A stretch of DNA of 64,000 nt from NCBI GenBank assembly GCA_964544885.1, contig CAZJDX010000008.1, positions 1 through 64,000 on the forward strand, in the 5' to 3' direction. This DNA is from QQVM01 sp964544885. GTDB lineage: Bacteria > Bacteroidota > Bacteroidia > AKYH767-A > 2013-40CM-41-45. Below are positions 35,369 through 44,617 of the stretch, one piece after another. How positions within the stretch are numbered: the first letter of the stretch is position 1; every line of letters starts with the position of its first letter. The notes beneath the pieces were generated by a model. The model saw only the letters and a program-made list of their open reading frames with translations, was not told the DNA's origin and did not search any database. The position numbers were made by a program, and so were the translations under genes.

Positions 35369-37309
35369 ATGCTGCATAAAACGAACAAATTAAACCTTTT
35401 ACTCGCTTTGCTGAGTTTTGCGCTTCCTTTCAGTCTGTATGTCAGTACCAGCAGCAATACACTCATGTTTGACGACTCAGCTGAATTTGCTACTGTTATC
35501 AGTCTTGGGAGCATCGCTCATCCGCCCGGAACTCCGGCTTACATCCTCACAGGTATGATATGGAAGAAGGTAACCGACAGCTTTAATCTTCCATTTGTAC
35601 TATCGCTCACCTGCTACTCCGGATTTTGCATCGCACTTGCTTCAGTCTTTTTATTTTTAGCTTTCGATAAAATTCTTTCCCGTGAAACTGATCTGCAGAA
35701 CAAACGAAGGCAAGCTTCCCTGACCGCATTTTTTACTGCACTTGCTTTCTCTACCGGAGCTACAACCTGGGCATGGGCAAATACCATAGAGGTTTACGCC
35801 TTTCAATGTCTTGCATTCGCAGTCTGCCTCTATGGACTGGTTCAGTACCAGTTTGAGAAGTCCTGGAAAAATTTAGTGATCGCAGCCATTGGAATCGGGG
35901 CCGGTTTGAGTAACCATCATGTAACCATGATTTTCTTCCTGCCTTTCATTCCTTTCTTTTTCATGAATGGGCTGCTTACAGCTAAAGTGAATGACACAAA
36001 GCAAAAAAAGAAAAATGCTGTAAACTCAAATTCAATACCCTCACAATACCTGAAATCATTTCAGCAAAAACACTTTTGGATTCTTACCGGAATTACAGGC
36101 ATCATTACATTCAGCTTCTATTTATGGATGTTTATCAGAGCACAACAGGAATATCTCTTCATGTTCAGCAAGCCGGACACACTGGATAATTTTATATTTC
36201 ACATAAGAGGCGGTGCCTATACCAAGAACCTCACCGACACTTCGATCTCCATAATATCCGCGAGAATACCTTTCTTTCTGAAGCTGACATTCGTTCAATT
36301 GGGCCTATTCACGGTCTTTTTCTTCATGGGCATTTATTCGCTGATAAAAAGCAAGAGAGGCACTTTGGCCAGCATGGTGTTCCTGTACTTTCTGTTTGTC
36401 TTCATTTACCAGATCAACAATAACCAGTGGGCCAGTACTGATGCATATATGCTATTGCCATTCATGTTCCTGCTGACCGGCGCCTTGTTTGGACTGAAGG
36501 AAGTTTTTTCAAAATGGAAACTGGCATATTTTCTACCTGTAATATTTATGGCCGGCATAATTTACCATTATCCGCTTCATAACAGAAAATCATATCCGGT
36601 AGGCAAAGAACTCATGCAGCTGCTCGATAAATCCGCTCCTCCAAACAGCATAGTTCTAATCTCGGACTGGTCCACCGTGATGTTGTATAATTACTACAGG
36701 CTAACAGAGAATTTCAGGAGCGACCTCATTGTACTGAACTATGATATCAAGTTCACTCATTACAGAATCCTTCCCTTACAGTATCCTGAATTTTACGGAA
36801 AGATCAAAAAAGAATATGATCAATTCATTGAAGAGTTGAGAATGGAGCATCCCTATCAGGTTATTACAACCGGATGTAACCTAAGCACCAATAAACTGAT
36901 GAACAGTTTTACCGCCCTGATACAGAAAATTGAAGAAGTTGCAAGAGATGAACAAAGGGCCTTTCTGACCGATCCTCGCGCCCATATTTTCTACAGGGAT
37001 CAGGGTTTTTATAATCCCGACAGGTATGTTTCAGGCGCCTATATGTCAAGCATTCCTGGTGATTCAGTCAGTGCGGCTCATTTTCTTTCCCTGAATTTTA
37101 CATTCCTTGATTCCAAACTCCTGCTCCATGACGCAGGAGCGCTTGATAAACTGGTGGATTTTCAGGCAATGCTTGACCAGCACAAACTTTTCTATAAGGC
37201 AAATAATGATGCCCTAAGACTTGGAATGGCGGAAAGCGCTCATGGAAAAGTCATGTCTCTTCAGCGAAAGATGAGAGAAAGCATGTCCTTTGCCTATAAA
37301 GTCCGATAA
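35369..37309 (+). CDS. DUF2723 membrane protein, putative glycosyltransferase
   Basis: A 646-residue polytopic membrane protein. The N-terminal hallmark is FDDSAEFATVISLGSIAHPPGTPAYI after a first helix; DUF2723 proteins resemble protein O-mannosyltransferases with the acidic motif in the first extracytoplasmic loop. About eleven hydrophobic helices occupy residues 1-405, and the last 240 residues are a soluble region (VLISDWSTVMLYNYYRLTE and beyond). It may glycosylate exported proteins, which is inference from the family. It is shorter than the roughly 1000-residue members of the phylum. Convergent with aroQ. Confidence 0.85.
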   Translation: MLHKTNKLNLLLALLSFALPFSLYVSTSSNTLMFDDSAEFATVISLGSIAHPPGTPAYILTGMIWKKVTDSFNLPFVLSLTCYSGFCIALASVFLFLAFDKILSRETDLQNKRRQASLTAFFTALAFSTGATTWAWANTIEVYAFQCLAFAVCLYGLVQYQFEKSWKNLVIAAIGIGAGLSNHHVTMIFFLPFIPFFFMNGLLTAKVNDTKQKKKNAVNSNSIPSQYLKSFQQKHFWILTGITGIITFSFYLWMFIRAQQEYLFMFSKPDTLDNFIFHIRGGAYTKNLTDTSISIISARIPFFLKLTFVQLGLFTVFFFMGIYSLIKSKRGTLASMVFLYFLFVFIYQINNNQWASTDAYMLLPFMFLLTGALFGLKEVFSKWKLAYFLPVIFMAGIIYHYPLHNRKSYPVGKELMQLLDKSAPPNSIVLISDWSTVMLYNYYRLTENFRSDLIVLNYDIKFTHYRILPLQYPEFYGKIKKEYDQFIEELRMEHPYQVITTGCNLSTNKLMNSFTALIQKIEEVARDEQRAFLTDPRAHIFYRDQGFYNPDRYVSGAYMSSIPGDSVSAAHFLSLNFTFLDSKLLLHDAGALDKLVDFQAMLDQHKLFYKANNDALRLGMAESAHGKVMSLQRKMRESMSFAYKVR

Positions 37310-37323
37310 TGAAGCCGGAAGCT

Positions 37324-37752
37324 CTAACTCTTTTGTATCCCGATGATCGCTTCCACGGCAAGTCTGTAGGAGTCAAGACCAAAGCCCGTAATTATTCCCC
37401 TGCAATGTTTAGCCAGCAATGAGGTATGGCGAAACTCTTCCCTTGCATAAATGTTTGAAATGTGTACCTCGATGACTGGTAGCCCAATGGCCGCAACCGC
37501 GTCAGAAATGGCAACAGAAGTGTGCGTGTAGGCGCCGGCATTGAGGATCACGGCATCCACTGAATCCATTGAAGCATGCAGTTGATTGATGATTTCGCCT
37601 TCAACATTACTCTGAAAATAGCTAAAACTTATGTCAGGAAACTGCCGGTAAAGCCCTGACAGAAAGGTATCAAAACTGGCGTGGCCGTATATTTCAGGCT
37701 GACGTGAACCGAGGAGATTCAGGTTTGGCCCGTTGAGAATAAGCACTTTCAT
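37324..37752 (-). CDS. aroQ: Type II 3-dehydroquinate dehydratase
   Basis: A 142-residue shikimate-pathway enzyme. Motifs: ILNGPNLNLLGSRQPEIYG, FQSNVEGEIINQLH, ILNAGAYTHTSVAISDAV, and EVHISNIYAREEFRHTSLLA with catalytic Tyr, Arg, Asn and His in place. The frame extends 42 codons upstream to 37878, but MKVLILNG is the family start. Divergent from xerD. Confidence 0.95.
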   Translation of the reverse strand: MKVLILNGPNLNLLGSRQPEIYGHASFDTFLSGLYRQFPDISFSYFQSNVEGEIINQLHASMDSVDAVILNAGAYTHTSVAISDAVAAIGLPVIEVHISNIYAREEFRHTSLLAKHCRGIITGFGLDSYRLAVEAIIGIQKS

Positions 37753-37887
37753 GATCTGGCAATGATGGTGAATGAATGGATAAAAATACTGACAATTATC
37801 CAATGGCTGATGTGGAAAAGTTTTGAGCCTTAACGCCCTAAAAGCCTTGGGAATTCGACACTTTTGAAACTTTGGCAAGATAATACG

Positions 37888-38787
37888 ATGAGTTGGAATT
37901 CATATATAATGGGGTTCAAATCCTACCTGAAACTCGAACGCTCTCTTTCAGAGAATTCTGTTCAGGCATACCTTCATGACATACGACTACTCGACCGGTT
38001 TTTGACATTCAGAAATCTGAATCTTAATCCTTCCGAAATACAAGTCGGCCAACTGCGCGATTTTCTCCAGTGGGTGAATGAAATCGGCTTGGGTGCAAGA
38101 AGCCAGGCCAGGATCATTAGCGGAATAAAAGTATTTTTCAAGTATTGTCTCCTGGAAAATATCACTAACAATGATCCATCTCAACTCCTGGAAAGTCCCA
38201 AACTGGGAAGACGGCTTCCGGATACCCTCAGCATCGAGGATATCAATCAACTTATAGATTCTATTGATTTGAGTAAACAGGAAGGACTTCGCAATAAAGC
38301 TATTCTTGAAACTTTATACAGTTGTGGTCTCCGCGTAAGTGAACTTGTCAATCTTCGCTTAAGTAATCTTCATATGGAGATCGGCTTTCTGAAAGTCACT
38401 GGCAAAGGCGACAAAGAAAGACTCGTACCGGTCGGAAGCGTTGCCGTAAAATATATCAGGATGTATGTTAACGAGGTGAGATCCCATCAGATCATTCAAG
38501 CAGGCTTTGAGGATTTCGTCTTTCTCAATAAACGCGGTAAGAATCTGACAAGAGTAATGATCTTCACCATCATCAGACAACTCGCTATAAAAATTAATCT
38601 GAAAAAATCCATCAGCCCTCATACGTTCAGACATTCTTTTGCCACTCATATGATTGAAGGTGGCGCTGACCTGAGAGCTGTACAGGAAATGCTCGGCCAC
38701 GAATCAATCACCACAACCGAAATTTACACTCACTTAGACAGAGATTACCTGAGACAGTCCATAATTCAATTCCATCCGCGCGCATGA
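37888..38787 (+). CDS. xerD: Tyrosine recombinase XerD
   Basis: A 299-residue recombinase. The N-terminal SAM-like core-binding domain (about 6-90) and catalytic domain are complete: Arg149 (CGLRVSEL), Lys173 (TGKGDKER), His245 and Arg248 (HTFRHSF), His271 (LGHESI) and Tyr280 (EIYTHL). Length and residue spacing match E. coli XerD, so a chromosome-dimer-resolution role is likely rather than an integrase. The ATG at 37888 is preferred over a TTG at 37864. Its stop overlaps the GH16-like gene (ATGA at 38784-38787). Confidence 0.93.
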   Translation: MSWNSYIMGFKSYLKLERSLSENSVQAYLHDIRLLDRFLTFRNLNLNPSEIQVGQLRDFLQWVNEIGLGARSQARIISGIKVFFKYCLLENITNNDPSQLLESPKLGRRLPDTLSIEDINQLIDSIDLSKQEGLRNKAILETLYSCGLRVSELVNLRLSNLHMEIGFLKVTGKGDKERLVPVGSVAVKYIRMYVNEVRSHQIIQAGFEDFVFLNKRGKNLTRVMIFTIIRQLAIKINLKKSISPHTFRHSFATHMIEGGADLRAVQEMLGHESITTTEIYTHLDRDYLRQSIIQFHPRA

Positions 38788-39677
38788 ACTTATTCCGGTT
38801 TCCCAATACATTATATGGCATAAACTCCGGAAAACGATTCCGCAAGGGATTAGTCCGAAAGACTGTTTTTATTCTGTTTCTTTTCCTTCCGGGTCTATTT
38901 ATATTGAGTATCATGAATGCGCAAACCGAACTGATCAGGGACAGATTTTATATAGGAGACACACTTGATTTCTCCGGCTTCAAGTGGGTGATAAAGAACT
39001 CGGATAATCACCTCACCGGCCCGGGCAAGAATTATTTTTCTAACTCCAATGAGAACGTTTGGGTTGACAGTCTTGGCAAATTACACCTCCGGCTTACACA
39101 AAAGGATGAGAAATGGTATTGCTCGGAAGTACGTCTCACGGAGAACCTTGGTTATGGCAGATATACTTTTTACATAGACCCCCTTCCCCAGCCTCTCGAC
39201 AAAGACGTAGTTATCGGTTTGTTTGTGTATGATCACAATGACACCAGTAATTTCCATAAAGAAGTAGATATTGAATTTTCAAAATGGGGAAAAGAGAAGA
39301 ACGAAAACTCTCAGTATGTGATACAACCTTATGAAAATAAACCGCATCGTTTCGATGTGGACCTGAACAGACGCACAAAGCATATTATCGAGATCCGTAA
39401 ACGAAAGTTGTTTTTCAGTTCCCACTATGATTCCGATGAGTTGCCCGACACCATCCCCTCTTTCATAAAAAGCTGGAAATACAAACCGGAAAACGCGTAT
39501 CGTACCGGTGACGAAAAGGTCAGCATGAATCTGTGGCTTTACAAAGCCACCGAACCGGCCAGTCTTAAAAGTGTTGAAGTTATCATAAGCCGGTTTGATT
39601 TTGAACCTTTTCGTCTGGAAAAACACAAGCCAGTGATACCAAAGATCAACTTGTTCAACAAATCAACTAAGGATTGA
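38784..39677 (+). CDS. Glycoside hydrolase family 16-like secreted protein
   Basis: A 297-residue protein with an unusually long basic N-terminus, then a hydrophobic signal segment (about 25-46), then a beta-sandwich domain. The GH16 catalytic motif ExDxE is visible in HKEVDIEFSKWG. Other matching features are FSGFKWVIK, LGKLHLRLTQKDEKWYCSEVRLTENLGYGRYTFYI and VVIGLFVYDHND. It probably cleaves beta-glucan or galactan polysaccharide outside the cell; the substrate is unknown. The ATG overlaps the xerD stop, and the stop overlaps the next gene's TTG, an odd coupling of unrelated functions. Confidence 0.8.
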   Translation: MNLFRFPNTLYGINSGKRFRKGLVRKTVFILFLFLPGLFILSIMNAQTELIRDRFYIGDTLDFSGFKWVIKNSDNHLTGPGKNYFSNSNENVWVDSLGKLHLRLTQKDEKWYCSEVRLTENLGYGRYTFYIDPLPQPLDKDVVIGLFVYDHNDTSNFHKEVDIEFSKWGKEKNENSQYVIQPYENKPHRFDVDLNRRTKHIIEIRKRKLFFSSHYDSDELPDTIPSFIKSWKYKPENAYRTGDEKVSMNLWLYKATEPASLKSVEVIISRFDFEPFRLEKHKPVIPKINLFNKSTKD

Positions 39678-40045
39678 AAGGTTTACTCTCCATAGGACTT
39701 CTCATCCTGAGCAATTTTTTTATGGTCTTTGCATGGTATGGCCATCTGCAATTTAAAAAGTGGAACATCCTCCAGGGTAAAGGCATCTTCACCATTATAC
39801 TTATCAGTTGGTTTATAGCCTTGTTTGAATATATTTTCCAGGTACCGGGAAATCGAATTGGTCATCAGAGCAACGGCGGTCCCTTCGATCTCTTTCAGTT
39901 GAAAGTGATACAAGAGGTAATCACCCTGATTGTATTTTCATTCTGCGCAATTTATATATTTAAAACCGATAAGCTTCAATGGAATTACCTGGTGGGATTT
40001 GTCTTCCTGATACTTGCCGTATTTTTTGTCTTCAAAAAATGGTGA
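39674..40045 (+). CDS. DUF486 (DMT-like) small membrane protein, TTG start
   Basis: A 123-residue protein with four hydrophobic helices, in the DUF486 family: MKGLLSIGLLILSNFFMVFAW, ISWFIALFEYIFQVPGNRIG and FDLFQLKVIQEVITL. The only start that gives the family N-terminus is the TTG at 39674, which overlaps the TGA of the GH16-like gene (TTGA). Function unknown. Confidence 0.85.
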   Translation: MKGLLSIGLLILSNFFMVFAWYGHLQFKKWNILQGKGIFTIILISWFIALFEYIFQVPGNRIGHQSNGGPFDLFQLKVIQEVITLIVFSFCAIYIFKTDKLQWNYLVGFVFLILAVFFVFKKW

Positions 40046-40129
40046 CCTCCTGAATCATCATTGCCTGTGAAACCGTCTGCACAGCAATCAATCAAAAACC
40101 AGGACAATGTACGTACATATTAGCAGGAA

Positions 40130-40162
40130 TTGGAAAACCCACTTTTAAATGATATATCTTTG
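40130..40162 (+). promoter_or_regulatory. Promoter of the carboxyltransferase gene
   Basis: TTG at 40130-40132, 22 bases, then TATCTTTG at 40155-40162. The ATG follows 17 bases after the box, giving a short leader. Confidence 0.65.
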
Positions 40163-40179
40163 AGCCCAATAATGATTCT

Positions 40180-41811
40180 ATGAGTGATATTGAATTCAAT
40201 AAAAATGAGGATATGATGCGACAGTTGGTCGATCAACTCATGTATAAAAGAAAACTGATCGCCGAAGGTGGAGGAAAAAAAAATCAGCAGAAACAGCGCG
40301 ACCAGGGCAAAATGCTCGCCCGCGAGCGTATCGAATATCTTATTGACAAAAAATCCGGTTTTATAGAGATCGGCGAATTTGCCGCTGAAGGTATGTATGA
40401 AGAATACGGAGGCTGTCCATCCGCAGGAGTGATAACCGGGATCGGATATGTTTCAGGCAGACAATGTGTGATTGTTGCCAATGATGCAACTGTCAAGGCG
40501 GGAGCCTGGTTTCCCATGAGCGGCAAAAAAAATCTTCGTGCACAGGAGATTTCCATAGAGAACAGATTACCCATCATTTACCTGGTGGACAGCGCCGGAG
40601 TATTTTTACCCATGCAGGATGAAATATTTCCTGACAAGGAACATTTTGGTCGTATTTTCAGGAACAACGCCATCATGTCTTCGATGGGAATCATTCAGGT
40701 AGCGGCGATAATGGGAAGCTGTGTTGCCGGCGGAGCCTATCTTCCTATTATGAGTGATGAAGCCATGATCGTGGATAAAACCGGCAGTATCTTTCTTGCC
40801 GGCAGCTATCTTGTCAAGGCCGCTATTGGCGAAGACATAGATAATGAAACCCTGGGTGGAGCTACTACCCAGAGTGAAATTTCCGGAGTTACGGATAATA
40901 AGTTCCCGGACGATAAATCCGCCCTCGATCACATTAAAAATATTTTCAGTAAAATGGGCAGTTATGAAAACGCAGGCTTTAACAGGGCTAAAGCGCTTGC
41001 CCCAGCGAAGAATCCAAAAGAGATCTATGGTTTAATACCTCTTGATCCGGGTAAGCAGTACGATATGCATGAGGTGATTTACAGGCTGGTCGATAACAGC
41101 GAATTTGACGAGTACAAGGACAAGTACGGTCAGAGTATTATATGCGGGATTGCCAGAATAGATGGTTGGGCTGTCGGAATTGTAGCCAACCAGCGGAAAG
41201 TGGTTAAAACCAAAAAGGGTGAAATGCGCTTCGGAGGTGTTATTTATTCGGATTCCGCAGACAAAGCCGCACGATTTATTATGAATTGTAATCAGCGACG
41301 GGTACCGCTGGTCTTTCTCCAGGATGTAACTGGATTTATGGTTGGCTCAAGGAGTGAACAGGGTGGAATTATAAAAGATGGCGCTAAAATGGTCAATGCC
41401 ATGAGCAATTCCGTAGTCCCTAAGTTCACCGTGATCATAGGTAACTCTTATGGCGCCGGTAATTATGCCATGTGCGGGAAAGCCTATGATCCACGTCTGA
41501 TCGTTGGATGGCCCACCGCTCAGATCGCAGTGATGGGCGGAACGCAGGCAGCCAAAACCTTGTTACAGATCCAGGTGAGCGCCATGAAATCCCAGGGTAA
41601 AGTCGTAAGTGCCGAAGAGGAAAACTACCTGTTGAAAAAGATCACTGATAAATACAACGCGCAGATCAGTCCGTATTATGCAGCTGCCAGATTGTGGCTT
41701 GACGCTATCATTGACCCGCTGGAAACCCGTAAATGGATATCGATGGGAATTGAAGCTGCCAATCATGCACCGATTAAGAAACAGTATAATGTAGGAGTTA
41801 TACAAACCTGA
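40180..41811 (+). CDS. Acyl-CoA carboxylase beta (carboxyltransferase) subunit
   Basis: A 543-residue carboxyltransferase with N- and C-terminal crotonase-like halves. Seen: KMLARERIEYLIDKKSGFIEIG, YGGCPSAGVITGIGYV, YLVDSAGVFLPMQDE, GSCVAGGAYLPIMSDE, FLQDVTGFMVGS, and IGNSYGAGNYAMCG. It moves the carboxyl group from biotin to an acyl-CoA (methylcrotonyl, propionyl or similar); specificity cannot be set. The biotin-carboxylase/carrier subunit is not adjacent, so it is probably encoded elsewhere. A MazG-like gene follows after 44 bases. Confidence 0.92.
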   Translation: MSDIEFNKNEDMMRQLVDQLMYKRKLIAEGGGKKNQQKQRDQGKMLARERIEYLIDKKSGFIEIGEFAAEGMYEEYGGCPSAGVITGIGYVSGRQCVIVANDATVKAGAWFPMSGKKNLRAQEISIENRLPIIYLVDSAGVFLPMQDEIFPDKEHFGRIFRNNAIMSSMGIIQVAAIMGSCVAGGAYLPIMSDEAMIVDKTGSIFLAGSYLVKAAIGEDIDNETLGGATTQSEISGVTDNKFPDDKSALDHIKNIFSKMGSYENAGFNRAKALAPAKNPKEIYGLIPLDPGKQYDMHEVIYRLVDNSEFDEYKDKYGQSIICGIARIDGWAVGIVANQRKVVKTKKGEMRFGGVIYSDSADKAARFIMNCNQRRVPLVFLQDVTGFMVGSRSEQGGIIKDGAKMVNAMSNSVVPKFTVIIGNSYGAGNYAMCGKAYDPRLIVGWPTAQIAVMGGTQAAKTLLQIQVSAMKSQGKVVSAEEENYLLKKITDKYNAQISPYYAAARLWLDAIIDPLETRKWISMGIEAANHAPIKKQYNVGVIQT

Positions 41812-41855
41812 GCATTTTCCGGTTCCGGGATCAATTAATTTAATCTTTCTGAAAC

Positions 41856-42251
41856 ATGTCACTAGTCGAAAAAATCAACCTCGTAAAAGAATTTCACGAA
41901 GTGTTCAGGCTTCAATTCCATGAGAAACCCAATGCAGACCTGGATGAAAAGATCATTATGCTTCGTCATAAACTGATGGCGGAAGAGAATGATGAATATC
42001 TTGATGCCTGCAGGCAAAAAGACATCAACCTCATTGCTGATGCTCTCGGTGACAAGCTTTACATCCTCTTCGGCACCATCATCGCGCATGGACTTCAACA
42101 TAAGATCGAAGAGGTTTTTGATGAAATTCATCGCAGCAATATGAGTAAACTGGATAAAAACAGGCAACCGATCTACCGGGAGGATGGGAAAATTATGAAG
42201 AGTGAACTGTATTTTACTCCCGATATACGACAGGTACTGGAAAAAGACTGA
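41856..42251 (+). CDS. MazG-like nucleotide pyrophosphohydrolase
   Basis: A 131-residue all-alpha NTP pyrophosphohydrolase. The metal-binding pattern is HKLMAEENDEYLDAC (ExxE) followed by ADALGDKLYILFGTI (the conserved Asp helix). KLDKNRQPIYREDGKIMKS near the end is common in this group. It probably hydrolyses nucleoside triphosphates or similar; the substrate is unknown. It may be co-transcribed with the preceding carboxyltransferase gene. Confidence 0.85.
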   Translation: MSLVEKINLVKEFHEVFRLQFHEKPNADLDEKIIMLRHKLMAEENDEYLDACRQKDINLIADALGDKLYILFGTIIAHGLQHKIEEVFDEIHRSNMSKLDKNRQPIYREDGKIMKSELYFTPDIRQVLEKD

Positions 42252-42443
42252 GATCTTCTTTTTGCATTGCTGAAGCCGGACTCAGTGCCGGTATATCTGT
42301 AAGGTTTTTTCTTCTTTTTGATTTCTCAGTGGCTTTTTTCTACGATGTACCGTACCGGCCACCGCTTGCCTGAAAACCAGGTATGTAAGCTTCTTAACAA
42401 TTTTTCTTAACCAATTCATTGCCATGTTATATAAACCTGTTGG

Positions 42444-42456
42444 CGGGAAATTCCCG
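42444..42456. promoter_or_regulatory. Short palindrome before the large T9SS protein gene
   Basis: CGGGAAATTCCCG: perfect 6-base arms around a single central base, 27 bases before the ATG at 42483. Possible operator; no regulator is known. Confidence 0.3.
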
Positions 42457-42482
42457 TCTGCTTTAACCTTTATTCAAACCGG

Positions 42483-44486
42483 ATGAAAAGATCTTTATAT
42501 CTAAAAATCAAGCCAAAGCCAGACTTCCGTTGGCTTATTTCTTCCATGTTTGCCTTCAGTGTTTTGTTTGGCATATTCTCTGTGATATTTCAAATGGGAA
42601 AACCAGAGGAAGCTGAAGCATCAACAACGACTGAAAATTTTAATCCGGGATCATTCATCGTGAACATGGGAATAACTCCACAAACGAATAACAATGCCCT
42701 GAAGCCATACGGACTTGTCTATGATCTGGTAAAAAACTATGGAGTTCCCGTCAAATGGATCATCAATCCGGCAAAGGTCAAGGATGGAACGGATTTCACT
42801 TATAACTCGGTAAATTATAAAGGAAGCGCCTTTGTCATCCCTGCGGAATTCATATCATCTGTAATAGCCGGAAGGATTTCCTACTGGCAGGGTTCAGGCG
42901 TTTCAGGAACATACACCAATTCAAGCCTTAGTGTTCCCGTATATGCCACCATCACTTCATTTCCCCTGGTGATGATAGATTCACTTTCTTCCAATCAAGA
43001 AATTATAGAGAATTACTACAGCAATGCAGGTATACCTTCTTCCGCATACAGTATAGGTACCCCTGCTTCACTCACTGAATGCTACGACGTATGGGCCAAT
43101 CCTCACGGTGATCCGACCTGGCCTACCCATTATTACCTGTATGATTTTGTCACCGTACAAAAATCATGGATCTGGGCGCAGTGTCATTCGGTAAGTATGA
43201 TGGAATACTGTAACAATGGTACACTTCAGCTGAACTTTCTGAGCTCGAACGGACTCAAATGCTGGGGTTCCAACAAGTGCGGAAGCAATCCGGAAACACA
43301 TACAAAATCTGCCAGTTCACCTTATACGTATAGCTTTCCAACTGACCCTGTCATGCAATTCATAGGAAACGCGCATGAAGCATCGAAGGATGGTTCCGAA
43401 CAATGGTTCCAGCCACTTTCAAGCGGACAGTGGAATACCAATACGAAACGAGGAATAAGAACTGGTACCGGCACGGCGCCGAAAGAAGGAACCGTTCTCG
43501 TTTACGGACCTGCTTACAACAATACCGACAACGGCTGGGTGATGTATCAGGGAGGTCACGATCTGAATACCGGTGGTTCAAGTGCCAGCGACAGGGTTGC
43601 GGCTCAACGAGCTTACTTCAATTTCATTCTGCTGGCAGGAAAATCCAAGCAAGTAAACGTTACAGCCAGTATTCCCGGATCCATGAATGTAGGTCAGGTT
43701 TCGCCTGTACTTGCCAGCGCGACCTCCGGAACGCCACCCTATACCTATCAATGGACCAGCAGTCTCGGGGGTGTCTTCGGAAATCCCACGGATTCATCTA
43801 CTACCTTCACCGCACCGGTTGTACTGAGTGATACAACAGATGTCGTACAGGTAAAAGTTACGGATCAGTGCGGAAGAGTCAATTTCTATACTCACTATAT
43901 CCCTATAGGTTCTTCCCCCCTGCCGGTGGAATTCCTCAGTTTCAATGGTTATAAAAAGGACGGCATTGTTTACCTCAACTGGACCACAGGCTCGGAAATA
44001 AACAACGATTATTTTTCCATTGAACGATCCTCAGGCGGAAACAAATGGATGCTGATCGGTAAAGTGCGGGGAAGCGGCAACTCATCCGTCGCGCTGGAGT
44101 ATTCTTTTTCAGACATAGAACCACTTGATGAATCATCCTACTACCGGCTCAGCCAGACAGACTATGACGGCACTTCGCAGGGTTACCGCATCATCAGAAT
44201 AGCTTCCTCAGGGAATCTATCAGGCCGGAGTTCAGTGCTCAACATCAATCCGAATCCTTTTCAGCAGTCCTTTAGTTTTGAATTCCTGAGCGGAGCACAG
44301 CAAAACGCAGAGCTGTCCATATTCTCCATAGCCGGAGATCTTATCCTGAAAAAAAACTACCCGCTTTACCGGGGAGTCAATAAACTTGTGTTTTCGGATA
44401 CCGAAATCCTGAGTGAGGGCGTTTACTTCATAACCTTAAAATCCGAAAGCGATAAAATCGTATCGGGAAAGATTATGAAACGCTGA
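42483..44486 (+). CDS. Large secreted protein, unknown N-terminal domain plus T9SS sorting domain
   Basis: A 667-residue protein. A hydrophobic segment at about residues 17-38 acts as an export signal. Residues 50-390 form an unrecognised domain with LKPYGLVYDLVKNYGVPVKWIINPAKV near its start, a Cys-containing middle (ECYDVW, AQCHSV, EYCNN, LKCWGSNKCG), and GNAHEASKDGSEQWFQP. Its end, WVMYQGGHDL and AQRAYFNFILLAG, recalls class I glutamine-amidotransferase-like folds, but that is only a resemblance. An Ig/PKD-like domain follows (about 395-475), then LPVEFLSFNGYKKDGIVYLNWTT and a type A sorting domain (INPNPFQQSF to the end). Exported through T9SS; activity unknown. Confidence 0.8.
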   Translation: MKRSLYLKIKPKPDFRWLISSMFAFSVLFGIFSVIFQMGKPEEAEASTTTENFNPGSFIVNMGITPQTNNNALKPYGLVYDLVKNYGVPVKWIINPAKVKDGTDFTYNSVNYKGSAFVIPAEFISSVIAGRISYWQGSGVSGTYTNSSLSVPVYATITSFPLVMIDSLSSNQEIIENYYSNAGIPSSAYSIGTPASLTECYDVWANPHGDPTWPTHYYLYDFVTVQKSWIWAQCHSVSMMEYCNNGTLQLNFLSSNGLKCWGSNKCGSNPETHTKSASSPYTYSFPTDPVMQFIGNAHEASKDGSEQWFQPLSSGQWNTNTKRGIRTGTGTAPKEGTVLVYGPAYNNTDNGWVMYQGGHDLNTGGSSASDRVAAQRAYFNFILLAGKSKQVNVTASIPGSMNVGQVSPVLASATSGTPPYTYQWTSSLGGVFGNPTDSSTTFTAPVVLSDTTDVVQVKVTDQCGRVNFYTHYIPIGSSPLPVEFLSFNGYKKDGIVYLNWTTGSEINNDYFSIERSSGGNKWMLIGKVRGSGNSSVALEYSFSDIEPLDESSYYRLSQTDYDGTSQGYRIIRIASSGNLSGRSSVLNINPNPFQQSFSFEFLSGAQQNAELSIFSIAGDLILKKNYPLYRGVNKLVFSDTEILSEGVYFITLKSESDKIVSGKIMKR

Positions 44487-44514
44487 ACATCGAACATCAG
44501 ATTCACAAAAGGAG

Positions 44515-44540
44515 GCAGCCAAAACGGGCTGCTTTTTTTT
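44515..44540 (+). terminator. Terminator before thrS
   Basis: Stem GCAGCC / GGCTGC with a 6-base loop, followed by eight T. It lies 28 bases after the stop of the T9SS gene. Confidence 0.9.
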
Positions 44541-44617
44541 ATTCATTTCATTCTTGACCGGAGATTCCCGATGGCAAAAATACTTACCTTTACACCTCAA
44601 ATCCGATTGCCGATTTT

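Noticed and set aside
37753..37878. 42-codon N-terminal extension of aroQ
   Set aside because: Basic, non-conserved sequence; the MKVLILNG start is standard, and the extension would overlap the xerD upstream region.
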